Positions 35,843 through 46,066 of a stretch of DNA of 64,000 nt are shown here, piece after piece (position 1 is the stretch's first letter; each line of letters starts with the position of its first letter). A program made the translations under genes and the position numbers. Location of the stretch: assembly GCF_965227505.1 (NCBI RefSeq), contig NZ_OZ245757.1, positions 1,922,001-1,986,000 on the forward strand. Direction: 5' to 3'. The notes below the pieces were generated by a model. That model ran no database searches. It saw only the letters and a program-made list of their open reading frames with translations, and was not told the DNA's origin. This DNA is from Pelagibius sp965227505 (GTDB lineage: Bacteria; Pseudomonadota; Alphaproteobacteria; Kiloniellales; Kiloniellaceae).

Positions 35843-36493
35843 ATGTCGATCCGGACCCTCACACCTCTGGTGACGCCGCTGGCAGCGCTCGTCGTGGTGA
35901 TCTTCACCCTGACGGCAGCGCCTGCGGCCGCCTTCAACAACCAGCAGGCGACAGACTTCCTGGGCAGCCTGCAGGAGCGCGCGGTCGCGGAGCTGAGCGA
36001 CGCTTCGATCAGCAACAACGAAAAGGAAGAGCGCTTCCGCACGCTCTTCAACCAGAGTTTCGATGTCCCGGCCATCGGCCGCTTCGTCCTCGGCCGCTAC
36101 TGGCGCGGCGCCTCGGATGAGGACCGGGACGCGTTCCTTGCGGTTTTCGAGGATGTCATCGTCCAGCGCTTCCTGCCGCTGCTGACGGAGAACAGCGACC
36201 GGCGCTTCGAGATCGGCACCGTTACGCCGATCCGGGACCGCAACGACATGGCCTTCGTGAATTCCCAGATCCCGCGCGCCGACGGCGAGCCCTACAAGGT
36301 CAGCTGGCGCATCCGCGAAAAAGAAGGCCAGTACAAGATCCTCGACATCCGCGCCGAGGGGGTCAGCATGGCGCAGACCCTGCGCTCCGAGTACGGCACG
36401 GTGATCAAGCGCAACGGCGGCAAGTTGAGTGCCCTGACCGCGGCGTTGCGCGAGAAGGTCTCCGGCGCCGCCTTCGCCCCCCAGCAACAGTAG
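35843..36493 (+). CDS. mlaC: MlaC-type phospholipid-binding protein
   Basis: A 216-residue periplasmic protein with signal peptide (residues 1-30, TAAPAAA|F). The Tol_Tol_Ttg2 domain is evident: FDVPAIGRFVLGRYWRGASDEDRDAFLAVFEDVIVQRF, then DGEPYKVSWRIREKEGQYKILDIRAEGVSMAQTLRSEY. It shuttles phospholipids between MlaA and the inner-membrane MlaFEDB complex. It forms a two-gene operon with mlaA, with 4 bases between. Splitting of mlaAC from mlaFED is common outside the enterobacteria. Confidence 0.92.
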   Translation: MSIRTLTPLVTPLAALVVVIFTLTAAPAAAFNNQQATDFLGSLQERAVAELSDASISNNEKEERFRTLFNQSFDVPAIGRFVLGRYWRGASDEDRDAFLAVFEDVIVQRFLPLLTENSDRRFEIGTVTPIRDRNDMAFVNSQIPRADGEPYKVSWRIREKEGQYKILDIRAEGVSMAQTLRSEYGTVIKRNGGKLSALTAALREKVSGAAFAPQQQ

Positions 36494-36502
36494 CTGAACC
36501 GC

Positions 36503-37525
36503 TCAGCCCGACCGCGCCGTCGCGGTCTTTATCGCCTCGATGACGGCGAGGCTGCGCGCGGCCTCGCGTCCCGAAACCAGCGGCTCCTCAGCCCCCTGAA
36601 TGACGCGGCAGAAATGCCGCATCTGCTCGACCAGCGGGTCGGCCGCCGGAACATCGACAGGCGTTCCGGATATCGGCTGCCACCAGCCGCGCGCGTCCCC
36701 CTGCCGCCAGAGCCGCAGATTGGGCAACGCCAATGAACCATGGGTGCCGCCGATGAGATAGCAGGCCTCGTCGGTCTGCGGGTAGACAGGGTTCTCCTTG
36801 GCGGTCATCTCCCAGCTCCAGGGCCCGACGATGGTGTCGGAAACCACAACCGTGCCCAGCGCGCCGTTCTCGAAGGTCAGCAGAACGGCCGCCGTATCTT
36901 CCACCTCGTTGCCCCGGACGGCCTGGGAGTCCCGCGCCAGGACCGACACGATCTCGCCGCAGAGATGGCGCAGCAGGTCGATGTCGTGGATCAGGTTGAT
37001 GAAGACCGGGCCGGCCCCGGCTTTCCGGCGCCAGGCGGCATCGAAGTAGTCGTCCGGCTTGTAGAGCCAGCACATGCCGTGGATGGCAACGATGCGTCCG
37101 ATGGCGCCCTCGTCGATGAGCGCCTTGGCCTTGCGGATCAGCGGGTTGTGGCGCCGGTGATGCCCGACCAGGATGGCGACGCCGGCGGCCTCCGCCGCCT
37201 CCACCAATCTCTGCGCGGCAGAGGCCGTAGTGGAGATCGGCTTTTCAATGAGCATCGGCAGGCCGGCGGCGACACAGTCCAGGCCCTGGGCTTCGTGGAG
37301 CTGATTGGGGGTGGCAAGGATGACGCCGTCGGGCTTGCCGCTGTCGAAGAGCCCGGCGAGGTCCGGGTACCAGGGCACACCGCATTCGCCGGCAAAGCCT
37401 TGCGCCGCCGTGTCGGGATCGACCACGGCGACCAGCCGCGCCTCGGGCACGGCCGCGATCGCCGCCGCATGACGCCGGCCCATAAGCCCGGCGCCGGCCA
37501 AAGCGATGCCGAGGCCGTCGGTCAT
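36503..37525 (-). CDS. Gfo/Idh/MocA family oxidoreductase
   Basis: A 340-residue NAD(P)-dependent dehydrogenase. The N-terminal Rossmann fold has GAGLMGRRHAAAIAAVPEA and VDPDTAAQ. EKPIS at about residue 95 is the family catalytic Lys motif. The C-terminal alpha/beta sandwich contains HDIDLLRHLCGEI, which carries the conserved D..H/D dyad. Members oxidise sugars and inositols, or reduce biliverdin and related compounds. The start GTG/ATG region abuts ettA: this gene begins 4 bases after the ettA stop on the same strand, so they may be cotranscribed. Confidence 0.9.
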   Translation of the reverse strand: MTDGLGIALAGAGLMGRRHAAAIAAVPEARLVAVVDPDTAAQGFAGECGVPWYPDLAGLFDSGKPDGVILATPNQLHEAQGLDCVAAGLPMLIEKPISTTASAAQRLVEAAEAAGVAILVGHHRRHNPLIRKAKALIDEGAIGRIVAIHGMCWLYKPDDYFDAAWRRKAGAGPVFINLIHDIDLLRHLCGEIVSVLARDSQAVRGNEVEDTAAVLLTFENGALGTVVVSDTIVGPWSWEMTAKENPVYPQTDEACYLIGGTHGSLALPNLRLWRQGDARGWWQPISGTPVDVPAADPLVEQMRHFCRVIQGAEEPLVSGREAARSLAVIEAIKTATARSG

Positions 37526-37528
37526 CCG

Positions 37529-39205
<1,677 letters not shown>

Positions 39206-39335
39206 GGATACTCCGGCGCTGAAAGGCTGATGCATGGGAGGACGCGGCGAAACGCAGTCCGGGCGCGGGTTTTAGCCCATCGGGCCGCAGCGTGCAATCC
39301 GCCGTCGATGACAGCGGGGCGGCGTCCGGGCGGGG

Positions 39336-40607
39336 CTAGAACCAGAACGGGAGGAACAGCGCCAGATCCTGCCAGAACCACAGCAGCACCGCGGTGCAGA
39401 GCATCATCACGGCAAAGGGCCAGGCGCCCTTCACCACTTCCTCGATCCGCGCGCGGCCGACCGCCTGAATGACGAAGAGGTTGAGGCCGACGGGCGGCGT
39501 GATCAACGCGGTTTCGATGAGGACGACGAAGAAGATGCCGAACCAGATCGGGCTGATGCCCATGGCTTCCAGCGAAGGGAAGAGCACCGGGACCATGATC
39601 AGCAGCATCGAGAGCGCTTCCAGGAAGAAGCCGATGAGCAGCAGCACCCCGCCCACGGCGAGCATGAAAAATCCGGCGTCGGCGAAGGTGCTGGTCAGCA
39701 CCTGGCTGATGGTCTGCGGGATTAGGTAGAGCGTGATGGCGTAGGAGAAGACCTTGGCCCCGGCGATGATCAGGAAGATCATCACCGTGGTGCGCATGGC
39801 GCTGTAGGTCGCCTCGCGCAGCTTTTCCCAGGTCATGCGGCGCATCGCAAAGGTGATGAGAAGCGCCAGCACGAAGCCGACCCCGGCGCTTTCCGACGGG
39901 GTGGCGATTCCGGCGTAGATGGAGCCGATGATGACGACGGCGAGAAGCACCGTGGGCAGGGCCAGCAGGCTGGCGGCGCGGCGCTCCGCCCAGCCCGCCT
40001 TTGCCAGCGGCGTATAGCCGCCGCCAAGCTTGGCGTAGAGCACGCCGTAGACGAGGAAGATCCCGGCGAGGAAGAGCCCCGGCCCGACGCCGGCCAGGAA
40101 AAGGGTCGGAATCGACTGCTCGGTGATCACGCCGTAGATGATCAGGGGAATGGACGGCGGAATGAGGATTCCCAGCGTGCCGCCTGCCGCCAGCATGCCG
40201 AGCACGAAGGGCCGGTCGTAGCCGCGCTTGGTCATCTCCGGGATCGCCACCGTACCGATGGTGGCCGCGGTGGCCACCGAAGACCCGGAGATTGCCGAGA
40301 ACAGAGCGCAGGAGATCACCGTCGCAGCGCCCAGGCCACCGGGCCAGTGGCCGACCCAGGACTGCACGGCGGCAAAGAGGTCCTTCCCCACGCCGCCGCG
40401 CAGCAGCACGTTGGACATCAGGAGGAACAGCGGCACGGCCAGCAGTTCGAAGCTGTCCATGGTGCCGTAGAGCCGCTGGGGCACACCGATCATCGGCAGC
40501 CCCTTCAGGTAGAGCAGCACGATGCCCAGGCTGCCGACGGCAAAGGCCACCGGAACGCGCAGCACCAGCAGCACGACCAGCGCCAGCAGGATGAGGAAAG
40601 CTTCCAC
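39336..40607 (-). CDS. dctM: TRAP transporter large permease (DctM type)
   Basis: A 423-residue membrane protein of about 12 helices. Diagnostic stretches are ALFSAISGSSVATAATIGTVAIPEM (substrate-channel loop), GGTLGILIPPSIPLIIYGVITEQSI and ITPPVGLNLFVIQAVG. It forms a tripartite sodium-dependent importer with DctQ (40608) and DctP (41230). The start is a GTG directly after the DctQ stop codon. The gene pair shares no overlap bases, so coupling is by adjacency. Confidence 0.95.
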   Translation of the reverse strand: MEAFLILLALVVLLVLRVPVAFAVGSLGIVLLYLKGLPMIGVPQRLYGTMDSFELLAVPLFLLMSNVLLRGGVGKDLFAAVQSWVGHWPGGLGAATVISCALFSAISGSSVATAATIGTVAIPEMTKRGYDRPFVLGMLAAGGTLGILIPPSIPLIIYGVITEQSIPTLFLAGVGPGLFLAGIFLVYGVLYAKLGGGYTPLAKAGWAERRAASLLALPTVLLAVVIIGSIYAGIATPSESAGVGFVLALLITFAMRRMTWEKLREATYSAMRTTVMIFLIIAGAKVFSYAITLYLIPQTISQVLTSTFADAGFFMLAVGGVLLLIGFFLEALSMLLIMVPVLFPSLEAMGISPIWFGIFFVVLIETALITPPVGLNLFVIQAVGRARIEEVVKGAWPFAVMMLCTAVLLWFWQDLALFLPFWF

Positions 40608-41135
40608 CTAGTGCATGCCCCCCGGCTGGTCGTCCGCCGCGCCGTGCCCGGCGCGCGGCGGTATGCCGACCGTCCATACGCGCAGGATCTCGACGAGACC
40701 TTGAATGAACAGCAGGCCGAGCCCGACCCAGATGGAGCCGTGGGTGATCCACTTCGGCGTCGCCAGAAAGGTGTCGGTGGTGTGGCCGGCGCGCGCGGCC
40801 TTCAGCCAGAGCTCGAAGCCGTACCAGCAGGCGACGCCGCAAAACAGCAGGATCGCCAGCAGGCCGAAGGTCTCCACCACCTTGCGCGCGACGGTCGTCG
40901 GGTCCTTGAAGGCGACCTCGATGAGGATCATGTCACGGTGCTTCAGCACGAAAGCAGCCGCCAGGAAGGTCGCCCAGATCTGAAAGATGCGCGAGACCTC
41001 GTCGACCCAGATGGTCGGCAGGGTGAAGACGTAGCGCATCACCACTTCGAAGGTGACGAAGAGGCCGATGGCGAAGAACATCCAGGCCGCCAGCTTGCCC
41101 GCAAGCTCGGAAATGGTGTCGATCAGCTTGATCAC
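40608..41135 (-). CDS. dctQ: TRAP transporter small permease (DctQ type)
   Basis: A 175-residue protein with four membrane helices (KLAAWMFFAIGLFVTFEVVM, FLAAAFVLKHRD, GLLAILLFCGVACWYGFEL, GSIWVGLGLLFIQGLVEIL). RYVFTLPTIWVDEVSRIFQIW is the conserved DctQ motif. It joins the periplasmic binding protein and the DctM permease. The C-terminal tail (GHGAADDQPGGMH) is cytoplasmic. It directly precedes dctM. Confidence 0.93.
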   Translation of the reverse strand: MIKLIDTISELAGKLAAWMFFAIGLFVTFEVVMRYVFTLPTIWVDEVSRIFQIWATFLAAAFVLKHRDMILIEVAFKDPTTVARKVVETFGLLAILLFCGVACWYGFELWLKAARAGHTTDTFLATPKWITHGSIWVGLGLLFIQGLVEILRVWTVGIPPRAGHGAADDQPGGMH

Positions 41136-41229
41136 GGCGCGCGGCCCAGCATGACGTCGTCAAGAACGCGGAAACTTCGCAGCCGGGGGCGCGCCATGCC
41201 AGCGCAGCCCCCCGGCCCCGGGGTCCCGA

Positions 41230-42228
41230 TCAGAACTTCTGGGCCTCTTCCACCACCTTGGCCGCCGTCGGGCCGCCTTCGCTGACGAAGCGGTCGACGA
41301 CCGAGGCCGTGGCCTGGCGCCACTGTTCGCGCTCTTCGTCGCTCAGTTCGATGATGGTGATCTTGTCGCGCAGATAGGCCAAAGCCTCCGCTTCGATCTC
41401 GAAGACGCTGTCGCGCAGTTCCTGCTCCACCTTCGCGCCGCAGTCATCGACGATCCTGCGGTTGGCGTCGGAGAGGCCCTGATAGACCTCGTCGTTCATC
41501 ACCGCAACGAACTCGATGTCGGAATCGTAGGTCAAGGTCATGTAGTCCATGACCTCGTAGAGCTTGCGCGACTTGGCGCCGGTGAGGCCGGTGATGCCGG
41601 CATCGACCGCGCCCTGCTGATAGGCCAGGAACTGCTTGGAGCCGGACATCAGGGTCGGCGCGGCCCCCAGGGCTTCGGCCGTCCAGCCCAGAAGCTTGCC
41701 GAAGGTGCGCACCTTCTTGCCCTTGATGTCGTCGGGCACGCGGATCGGGTCCTTGGAGAGATAGATGGTCCGCCCGAAGGCCTGCCACCAGAGGATGCGC
41801 GCGCCGGTCTCCTCCAGCACCGCCTGGTCGATGGCCGCCCGCGCCGGCGAGCCGGGGGCGGTGAACTTCGCCACCTTTTCAGGCGTATCCAGCAGGAAGG
41901 GCACATAGACCGCGTCGACCGCGGGCACGGAACCGGCGAAGCGGGTGAGCGAGGCGGTGCCCATTTCGACGGCGCCGGAGCCGACAGCCTCCGGTACCTG
42001 GTTGTCCTTGTAGAGCTGGGCCGAGGGGAAGATCTGGATGTCCAGTTCCTCGGTCTGCGCCTCCACGCAGCCTTTCCAGGCGTTCAGGTTCACACCCAGA
42101 GGGTGGGTTTCCGGCAGCTGCAGCGTTACACGGATGGCGGTATCGGCCTGGGCCGCGCCCCCTGCCGTCAGAAAGGCGGCCACGGCCGCCGCCCCCAAGA
42201 GAGCGGTCTTCTTCCCCAAGGTCTCCAT
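41230..42228 (-). CDS. dctP: TRAP transporter substrate-binding protein (DctP type)
   Basis: A 332-residue binding protein. The signal peptide ends GGAAQA|DTAIRV. TLQLPETHPLGVNLNAWKGC is the start of the mature fold. ARILWWQAFGRTIYLSKDPIRVPDDIKGKKVRTFGKLL carries the long beta strand and the Arg that binds the ligand carboxylate (the RVPDDIKGKKVR motif). I chose the ATG at 42228 because GGGAGG lies 7 bases upstream. It heads a dctPQM operon. The ligand is an organic acid, not otherwise predictable. The decarboxylase gene lies 83 bases upstream on the same strand. Confidence 0.93.
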   Translation of the reverse strand: METLGKKTALLGAAAVAAFLTAGGAAQADTAIRVTLQLPETHPLGVNLNAWKGCVEAQTEELDIQIFPSAQLYKDNQVPEAVGSGAVEMGTASLTRFAGSVPAVDAVYVPFLLDTPEKVAKFTAPGSPARAAIDQAVLEETGARILWWQAFGRTIYLSKDPIRVPDDIKGKKVRTFGKLLGWTAEALGAAPTLMSGSKQFLAYQQGAVDAGITGLTGAKSRKLYEVMDYMTLTYDSDIEFVAVMNDEVYQGLSDANRRIVDDCGAKVEQELRDSVFEIEAEALAYLRDKITIIELSDEEREQWRQATASVVDRFVSEGGPTAAKVVEEAQKF

Positions 42229-42311
42229 AGTGTCCTCCCGTTCGCGCACCGGCTTTCGGCGCCGGCGCCTGTCGTGTCTTTTCGAGTTGGGGATTTTTCC
42301 CTGATCGGCGA

Positions 42312-43772
42312 TCAATGTCCAGCGGTGCTATGCCAGGATTGCCCCTGCTCCGCGCGGCCCGATACGTTCCGGCCAAGCCGGGCGATCTCCGCCATGATCG
42401 CCGCGACGTCGTCCGGCGTAGTGCGCAGATTCATGAAGCAGGCGCGCAGGCCGAAGCGATCACCGATCCGCGCCGGCCCCAAAAAGGCCTTGCCGCTTTC
42501 CACAAGGCGCCGCAGCACCGCTTCGTTGCCGCGGTCGTCCAGGGCGACAAGGCGAAAGCAGACGCAGTTCAGGGTCACCGGGGCCAGAAGCTCGAAGTCT
42601 TCCGACTGCTCGGCCTGCACGCCCATCTGCCGCGCCAGCTCCATCATGCGCTCGATCACGCCAGCGAAGGCCTTGGACCCGAAGCGCCGCAGCGACCACC
42701 AGACCTTCAGCGCCTTGAAGCCGCGCGACAGTTGCGGGCCGTAGTTGGCGAAGTCGACGAAATCCGCGTCCTCCTCCAGCGCCAGATAACTCGGCGTGGA
42801 ACTGAAGGCGTGGCGCAGGGCGGCAGCATCGCGCACCAGAACGCAGCCGGCCTCGAAGGAGGTGAAGAGGAACTTGTGCGGGTCCAGCGAGTGGGAGTCC
42901 GCGAGTTCGATGCCGGCCAGAGCCTGGCGATGCCGCGGACTGAGCGCCGTCAGCGCGCCGTAGGCGCCGTCGACATGGAGCCACAGACCCTGCGCGCGGC
43001 AGATGCCGGCAAGCGCTGCCAGGGGATCGATCGCGCCGGTCATCACCGTCCCCGCGTTGGCAACGACGCAGAATGGCTCCAGTCCCCGGGCGCGGTCCCG
43101 TTCGACGGCGTCCTGCAGGAGGTCGGGGCGAAGGCGAAACGCGTCGTCTGCGGGAATGCGCCGGAGATGATCGACGCCCAGGCCCAGGATGGAAACCGCC
43201 TTGTCGATGCTGCTGTGCGTCTGATCCGAGGTATAGAGCACCAGAGGCGCGGACCGGCCCTGGAGTCCCGCACCGCGGGCAGCCGCCCCCAGATGGCGGT
43301 CGCGGGCCGCCGTCAGGGCGATCAGGTTCGCCATCGATCCGCCACTGGCGATAAGCCCGCCGGCGGTCTCGCCGAGGCCGAAAAGGTCGGCAAACCAGCG
43401 GATGACCGTCTGCTCCACCGCGTTGGCCGCCGGCGAGAGGGTCCAGAGGTTGCAGTTCTGATTCAGGGTCGCTGCGACCGCCTCGGCAAAGGGCGAGACG
43501 GCATTGGGCGAGGGCTGAACATAAGGCAGGAACCGGGGGTGCGCGGTATGAGTGGCGTTGGGCAGGATGACGGCATCCAGTTCCTCGAAAAGGTCCTCCA
43601 GACGGCAGCCCTCCTCCGGAAGGGGGGCCGCCATGAGCCTTGCCAGCGCATCGCGGTCGACCCGCGGGTAAACCGGGCGCTGAGCGAGCCCGTCGTGGTA
43701 GTCGACCATGAAACGTTGTGTCAGCGCGGCCGCGCGCGCCATCTCCTCGGGGCAGAACTGCAGATCGGTCAC
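42312..43772 (-). CDS. Group II PLP-dependent decarboxylase (aromatic/glutamate decarboxylase-like)
   Basis: A 486-residue PLP enzyme of the aromatic-L-amino-acid decarboxylase superfamily. HPRFLPYVQPSPNAVSPFAEAVAA is the N-terminal region. GLIASGGSMANLIALTAARD contacts PLP phosphate. LWLHVDGAYGA carries the PLP-Asp. DSHSLDPHKFLFTSFEAGCVLV carries the PLP-Lys (HK). Trp/Phe/Tyr decarboxylases share these. The product amine cannot be told. The Lrp-type gene at 43910 is divergent and is a likely regulator. The stop codon lies before dctP on the same strand. Confidence 0.88.
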   Translation of the reverse strand: MTDLQFCPEEMARAAALTQRFMVDYHDGLAQRPVYPRVDRDALARLMAAPLPEEGCRLEDLFEELDAVILPNATHTAHPRFLPYVQPSPNAVSPFAEAVAATLNQNCNLWTLSPAANAVEQTVIRWFADLFGLGETAGGLIASGGSMANLIALTAARDRHLGAAARGAGLQGRSAPLVLYTSDQTHSSIDKAVSILGLGVDHLRRIPADDAFRLRPDLLQDAVERDRARGLEPFCVVANAGTVMTGAIDPLAALAGICRAQGLWLHVDGAYGALTALSPRHRQALAGIELADSHSLDPHKFLFTSFEAGCVLVRDAAALRHAFSSTPSYLALEEDADFVDFANYGPQLSRGFKALKVWWSLRRFGSKAFAGVIERMMELARQMGVQAEQSEDFELLAPVTLNCVCFRLVALDDRGNEAVLRRLVESGKAFLGPARIGDRFGLRACFMNLRTTPDDVAAIMAEIARLGRNVSGRAEQGQSWHSTAGH

Positions 43773-43909
43773 GGGGCGTCCTCACGTCTTCGCAATCGGA
43801 AACGGAAGGCAGCCTATGTCAAAATGAGGCGCTTTCTCTTGCGTTCTTAACGCAGAGTCGGCGATGTATTGGCATCGATCTAGGAAAAACCGAAGAGTCA
43901 GAGCATCAG

Positions 43910-44383
43910 ATGCCAATAGAACTGGACCGGATCGACCGCAAGATCCTCTCGGCGCTCCAGCGCAGGGGGCGCCTCCAGAACGTCGAACTCGCCGAACACG
44001 TCGGGCTTTCGCCATCGCCCTGCCTGCGGCGCGTCAAAAACCTGGAGGCCGGCGGCGCGATCGCCGGCTACGCCGCCCTGCTGGACGGGACCACGGTCGG
44101 TCTGCCGCTGATCATCTTCGTGCGCGTCACGCTGGAAAGGCAGGACAAGGCGGGCGTCGAGGCCTTCGCCGACGCCATCGCCAGGGTGCCTGAAGTGCTG
44201 GAGTGCTACCTCATGGCCGGCACCTACGACTACCTGCTGAAGGTTGCCGCCGAGGATCTGGAAGACTATCAGCGCTTTCAGATGCAGCACCTGACGCCGC
44301 TGCCCGGTGTGCGCAACGTGGTCACGGAGATTCCGCTGAAGACCGTCAAGGCGACCACCGCCCTGCCGGTCAGCAGGCCATAG
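43910..44383 (+). CDS. Lrp/AsnC family regulator
   Basis: A 157-residue regulator. The N-terminal HTH is RIDRKILSALQRRGRLQNVELAEHVGLSPSPCLRRVKNLEAGGAI (DRKIL...L..GR...ELA..VGLS). The C-terminal RAM effector domain shows RVPEVLECYLMAGTYDYLLKVAA and TPLPGVRNVVTEIPLKTVKAT. It would bind an amino acid and probably controls the divergent decarboxylase. The spacer of 137 bases is AT-rich near 43805-43870. The ATG at 43910 is in a weak ribosome context, but the conserved HTH begins just after it. Confidence 0.92.
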   Translation: MPIELDRIDRKILSALQRRGRLQNVELAEHVGLSPSPCLRRVKNLEAGGAIAGYAALLDGTTVGLPLIIFVRVTLERQDKAGVEAFADAIARVPEVLECYLMAGTYDYLLKVAAEDLEDYQRFQMQHLTPLPGVRNVVTEIPLKTVKATTALPVSRP

Positions 44384-44395
44384 CGCTTCGGCGGA

Positions 44396-44581
44396 TCAGT
44401 CGTCGCGTTGCTCGTTGCGCTGCCAGAAGGGCTTGCGATTGGGGTCGCGCGGCTGGCTCTGCACGCCGGAACAGGCGGCAAGGCCCAGGGTCATCAACCC
44501 AATGCCCATGCCGGCCATGAGCCGCCCGAAGGCGCGACGGTCGCTGGGCTGTTCGAGAACTGGAGTACGGCTGCGTTCCAT
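44396..44581 (-). CDS. Small lipoprotein, unknown
   Basis: A 61-residue protein. A charged n-region (SDRRAFGRL) precedes a hydrophobic stretch (MAGMGIGLMTLGL) that ends in the lipobox LAAC (Cys at residue 36). The mature part is only 25 residues (SGVQSQPRDPNRKPFWQRNEQRDD). I chose the ATG at 44581 because AGGA lies 8 bases upstream; 44590 is possible. It lies between the Lrp gene and guaD and is convergent with Lrp. Confidence 0.65.
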   Translation of the reverse strand: MERSRTPVLEQPSDRRAFGRLMAGMGIGLMTLGLAACSGVQSQPRDPNRKPFWQRNEQRDD

Positions 44582-44739
44582 GTCGTCCATCCTGTCTGAT
44601 CGTCAGCCCGCCCCGACCCGGCGGTGCATTGGTGTCAGGGGGACGTGGGAACGGTGACATCGCCAATCAAGACGCAGAAAAGACTAATATCTACAAAAGG
44701 TTGTGATATCCCCGGGTCTGCGGACAGACGGGAAGCAGA

Positions 44740-46059
44740 TCAGCCGGCGGCGCGGCTGTGGGCCGGATCGCCGGCGATGTAGGTGGCCCGCACGGCGCGG
44801 TCGTCGCCGAGGGTCATGAGCAGGAAGAGTTCCTCTTCCAAGGTCTCGACCCGCGCGTGGCGGTGCGCCATGGCCGGGGTCGCCTTTGCATCCAGCACCA
44901 CGATGTCGGCTTCGCCGCCCTTGGCCAGACGCCCGATCTTGTCCTCCAGTCCCAGGGCGCGGGCGTTGCCCAGGGTGATCCTGTAGAAGCCTTGAAGCGC
45001 CGGCAGGTTCTGGTGCTGCAGCTGCAGCACCTTGTAGGCCTCCGCCAGGGTGGACAGCATGGAATAGCTGGTGCCGCCGCCGACGTCGGTGGCCAGGCCG
45101 ACCCGCAACGGCGCGGCAGGGTCCTTTGCCCGCGCCAGATCGAAGAGGCCGGAGCCGATGAAGAGGTTGGAGGTCGGACAGAACGCGGCCACCGAGCGGC
45201 TGTCGCTGAGCAGCCGCCGCTCGCTTTCGCCCAGGTGGATACAGTGGCCGAAGACCGAGCGCGGCCCCAGCAGGCCGAAGCGCTCGTAAACACCGGTGTA
45301 GCTCTCCGCCCAGGTAAACAGCGCGCGAACCGTCTCGATCTCGCGGTGGTTTTCGCTCAGATGGGTCTGCAGGTAGCAGTCCGGGAACTCCTTCAGCAGC
45401 GTGCCGGCGGCTTCGAGCTGCGCCTCCGTCGAGGTGACGGCGAAGCGCGGGGTGACGGCATAGAGCTGGCGGCCCTGTCCGTGCCAGCGCTCGATCAGGG
45501 CTTTCGAGTCCGCGTAGCCCTGTTCCGCCGTGTCGCTGAGGCCGGGCGGCGCGTTGCGGTCCATCAGCACCTTGCCCGCCAGCATGCGCGCGTTGCGGCG
45601 ATGGGCCTCTGTAAAGAAGGCCTCCACCGACTGCGGATGCACGGTGCAGTAGACCATGGCCGTCGTCGTGCCGTTGCGCGCCAGTTCGTCGAGAAAGAAG
45701 GCGGCGACCTGCGCGCAGTGCTCCGGCTCCGCGAAACGCTGCTCCTCCACCAGGGCGTAGCGCTCCAGCCAGTCCAGCAACTGCGCGCCGTAAGAGGCGA
45801 TGACCTGGGTCTGGGGATAGTGGATGTGGGTATCGATGAAGCCCGGCAGGATCAGCGCATCGGGATAGTGGTCGATGGGCGTGGCCGCATCGAGGCGCGG
45901 CATCACCTCCTCCGCCGCGCCGACCTCGGCAATCCGGCCCTCGACCATGAGCACCAGGCCATCCTCTATGAAGTCGTAGCTTTCGGCCCCGACCACCGCG
46001 GGGTCGTCGCGGAAGCTGAGCAGGCGGCCCCGGAGGGCGCGTGTCGAAGACCCGGTCAC
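44740..46059 (-). CDS. guaD: Guanine deaminase
   Basis: A 439-residue amidohydrolase. Metal site 1 is PGFIDTHIHYPQTQ (HxH). LMDRNAPPGLSDTAEQG is a GuaD-specific loop. QTHLSENHREIE and FGHCIHL hold further ligand histidines; TDVGGGTSYSM holds the last Asp. It converts guanine to xanthine and ammonia. The gene starts at GTG 46059, 7 bases after the puuD stop, so they form a purine operon in the order puuD-guaD. Xanthine dehydrogenase genes are not in the window. Confidence 0.95.
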   Translation of the reverse strand: MTGSSTRALRGRLLSFRDDPAVVGAESYDFIEDGLVLMVEGRIAEVGAAEEVMPRLDAATPIDHYPDALILPGFIDTHIHYPQTQVIASYGAQLLDWLERYALVEEQRFAEPEHCAQVAAFFLDELARNGTTTAMVYCTVHPQSVEAFFTEAHRRNARMLAGKVLMDRNAPPGLSDTAEQGYADSKALIERWHGQGRQLYAVTPRFAVTSTEAQLEAAGTLLKEFPDCYLQTHLSENHREIETVRALFTWAESYTGVYERFGLLGPRSVFGHCIHLGESERRLLSDSRSVAAFCPTSNLFIGSGLFDLARAKDPAAPLRVGLATDVGGGTSYSMLSTLAEAYKVLQLQHQNLPALQGFYRITLGNARALGLEDKIGRLAKGGEADIVVLDAKATPAMAHRHARVETLEEELFLLMTLGDDRAVRATYIAGDPAHSRAAG

Positions 46060-46066
46060 GCGTGCT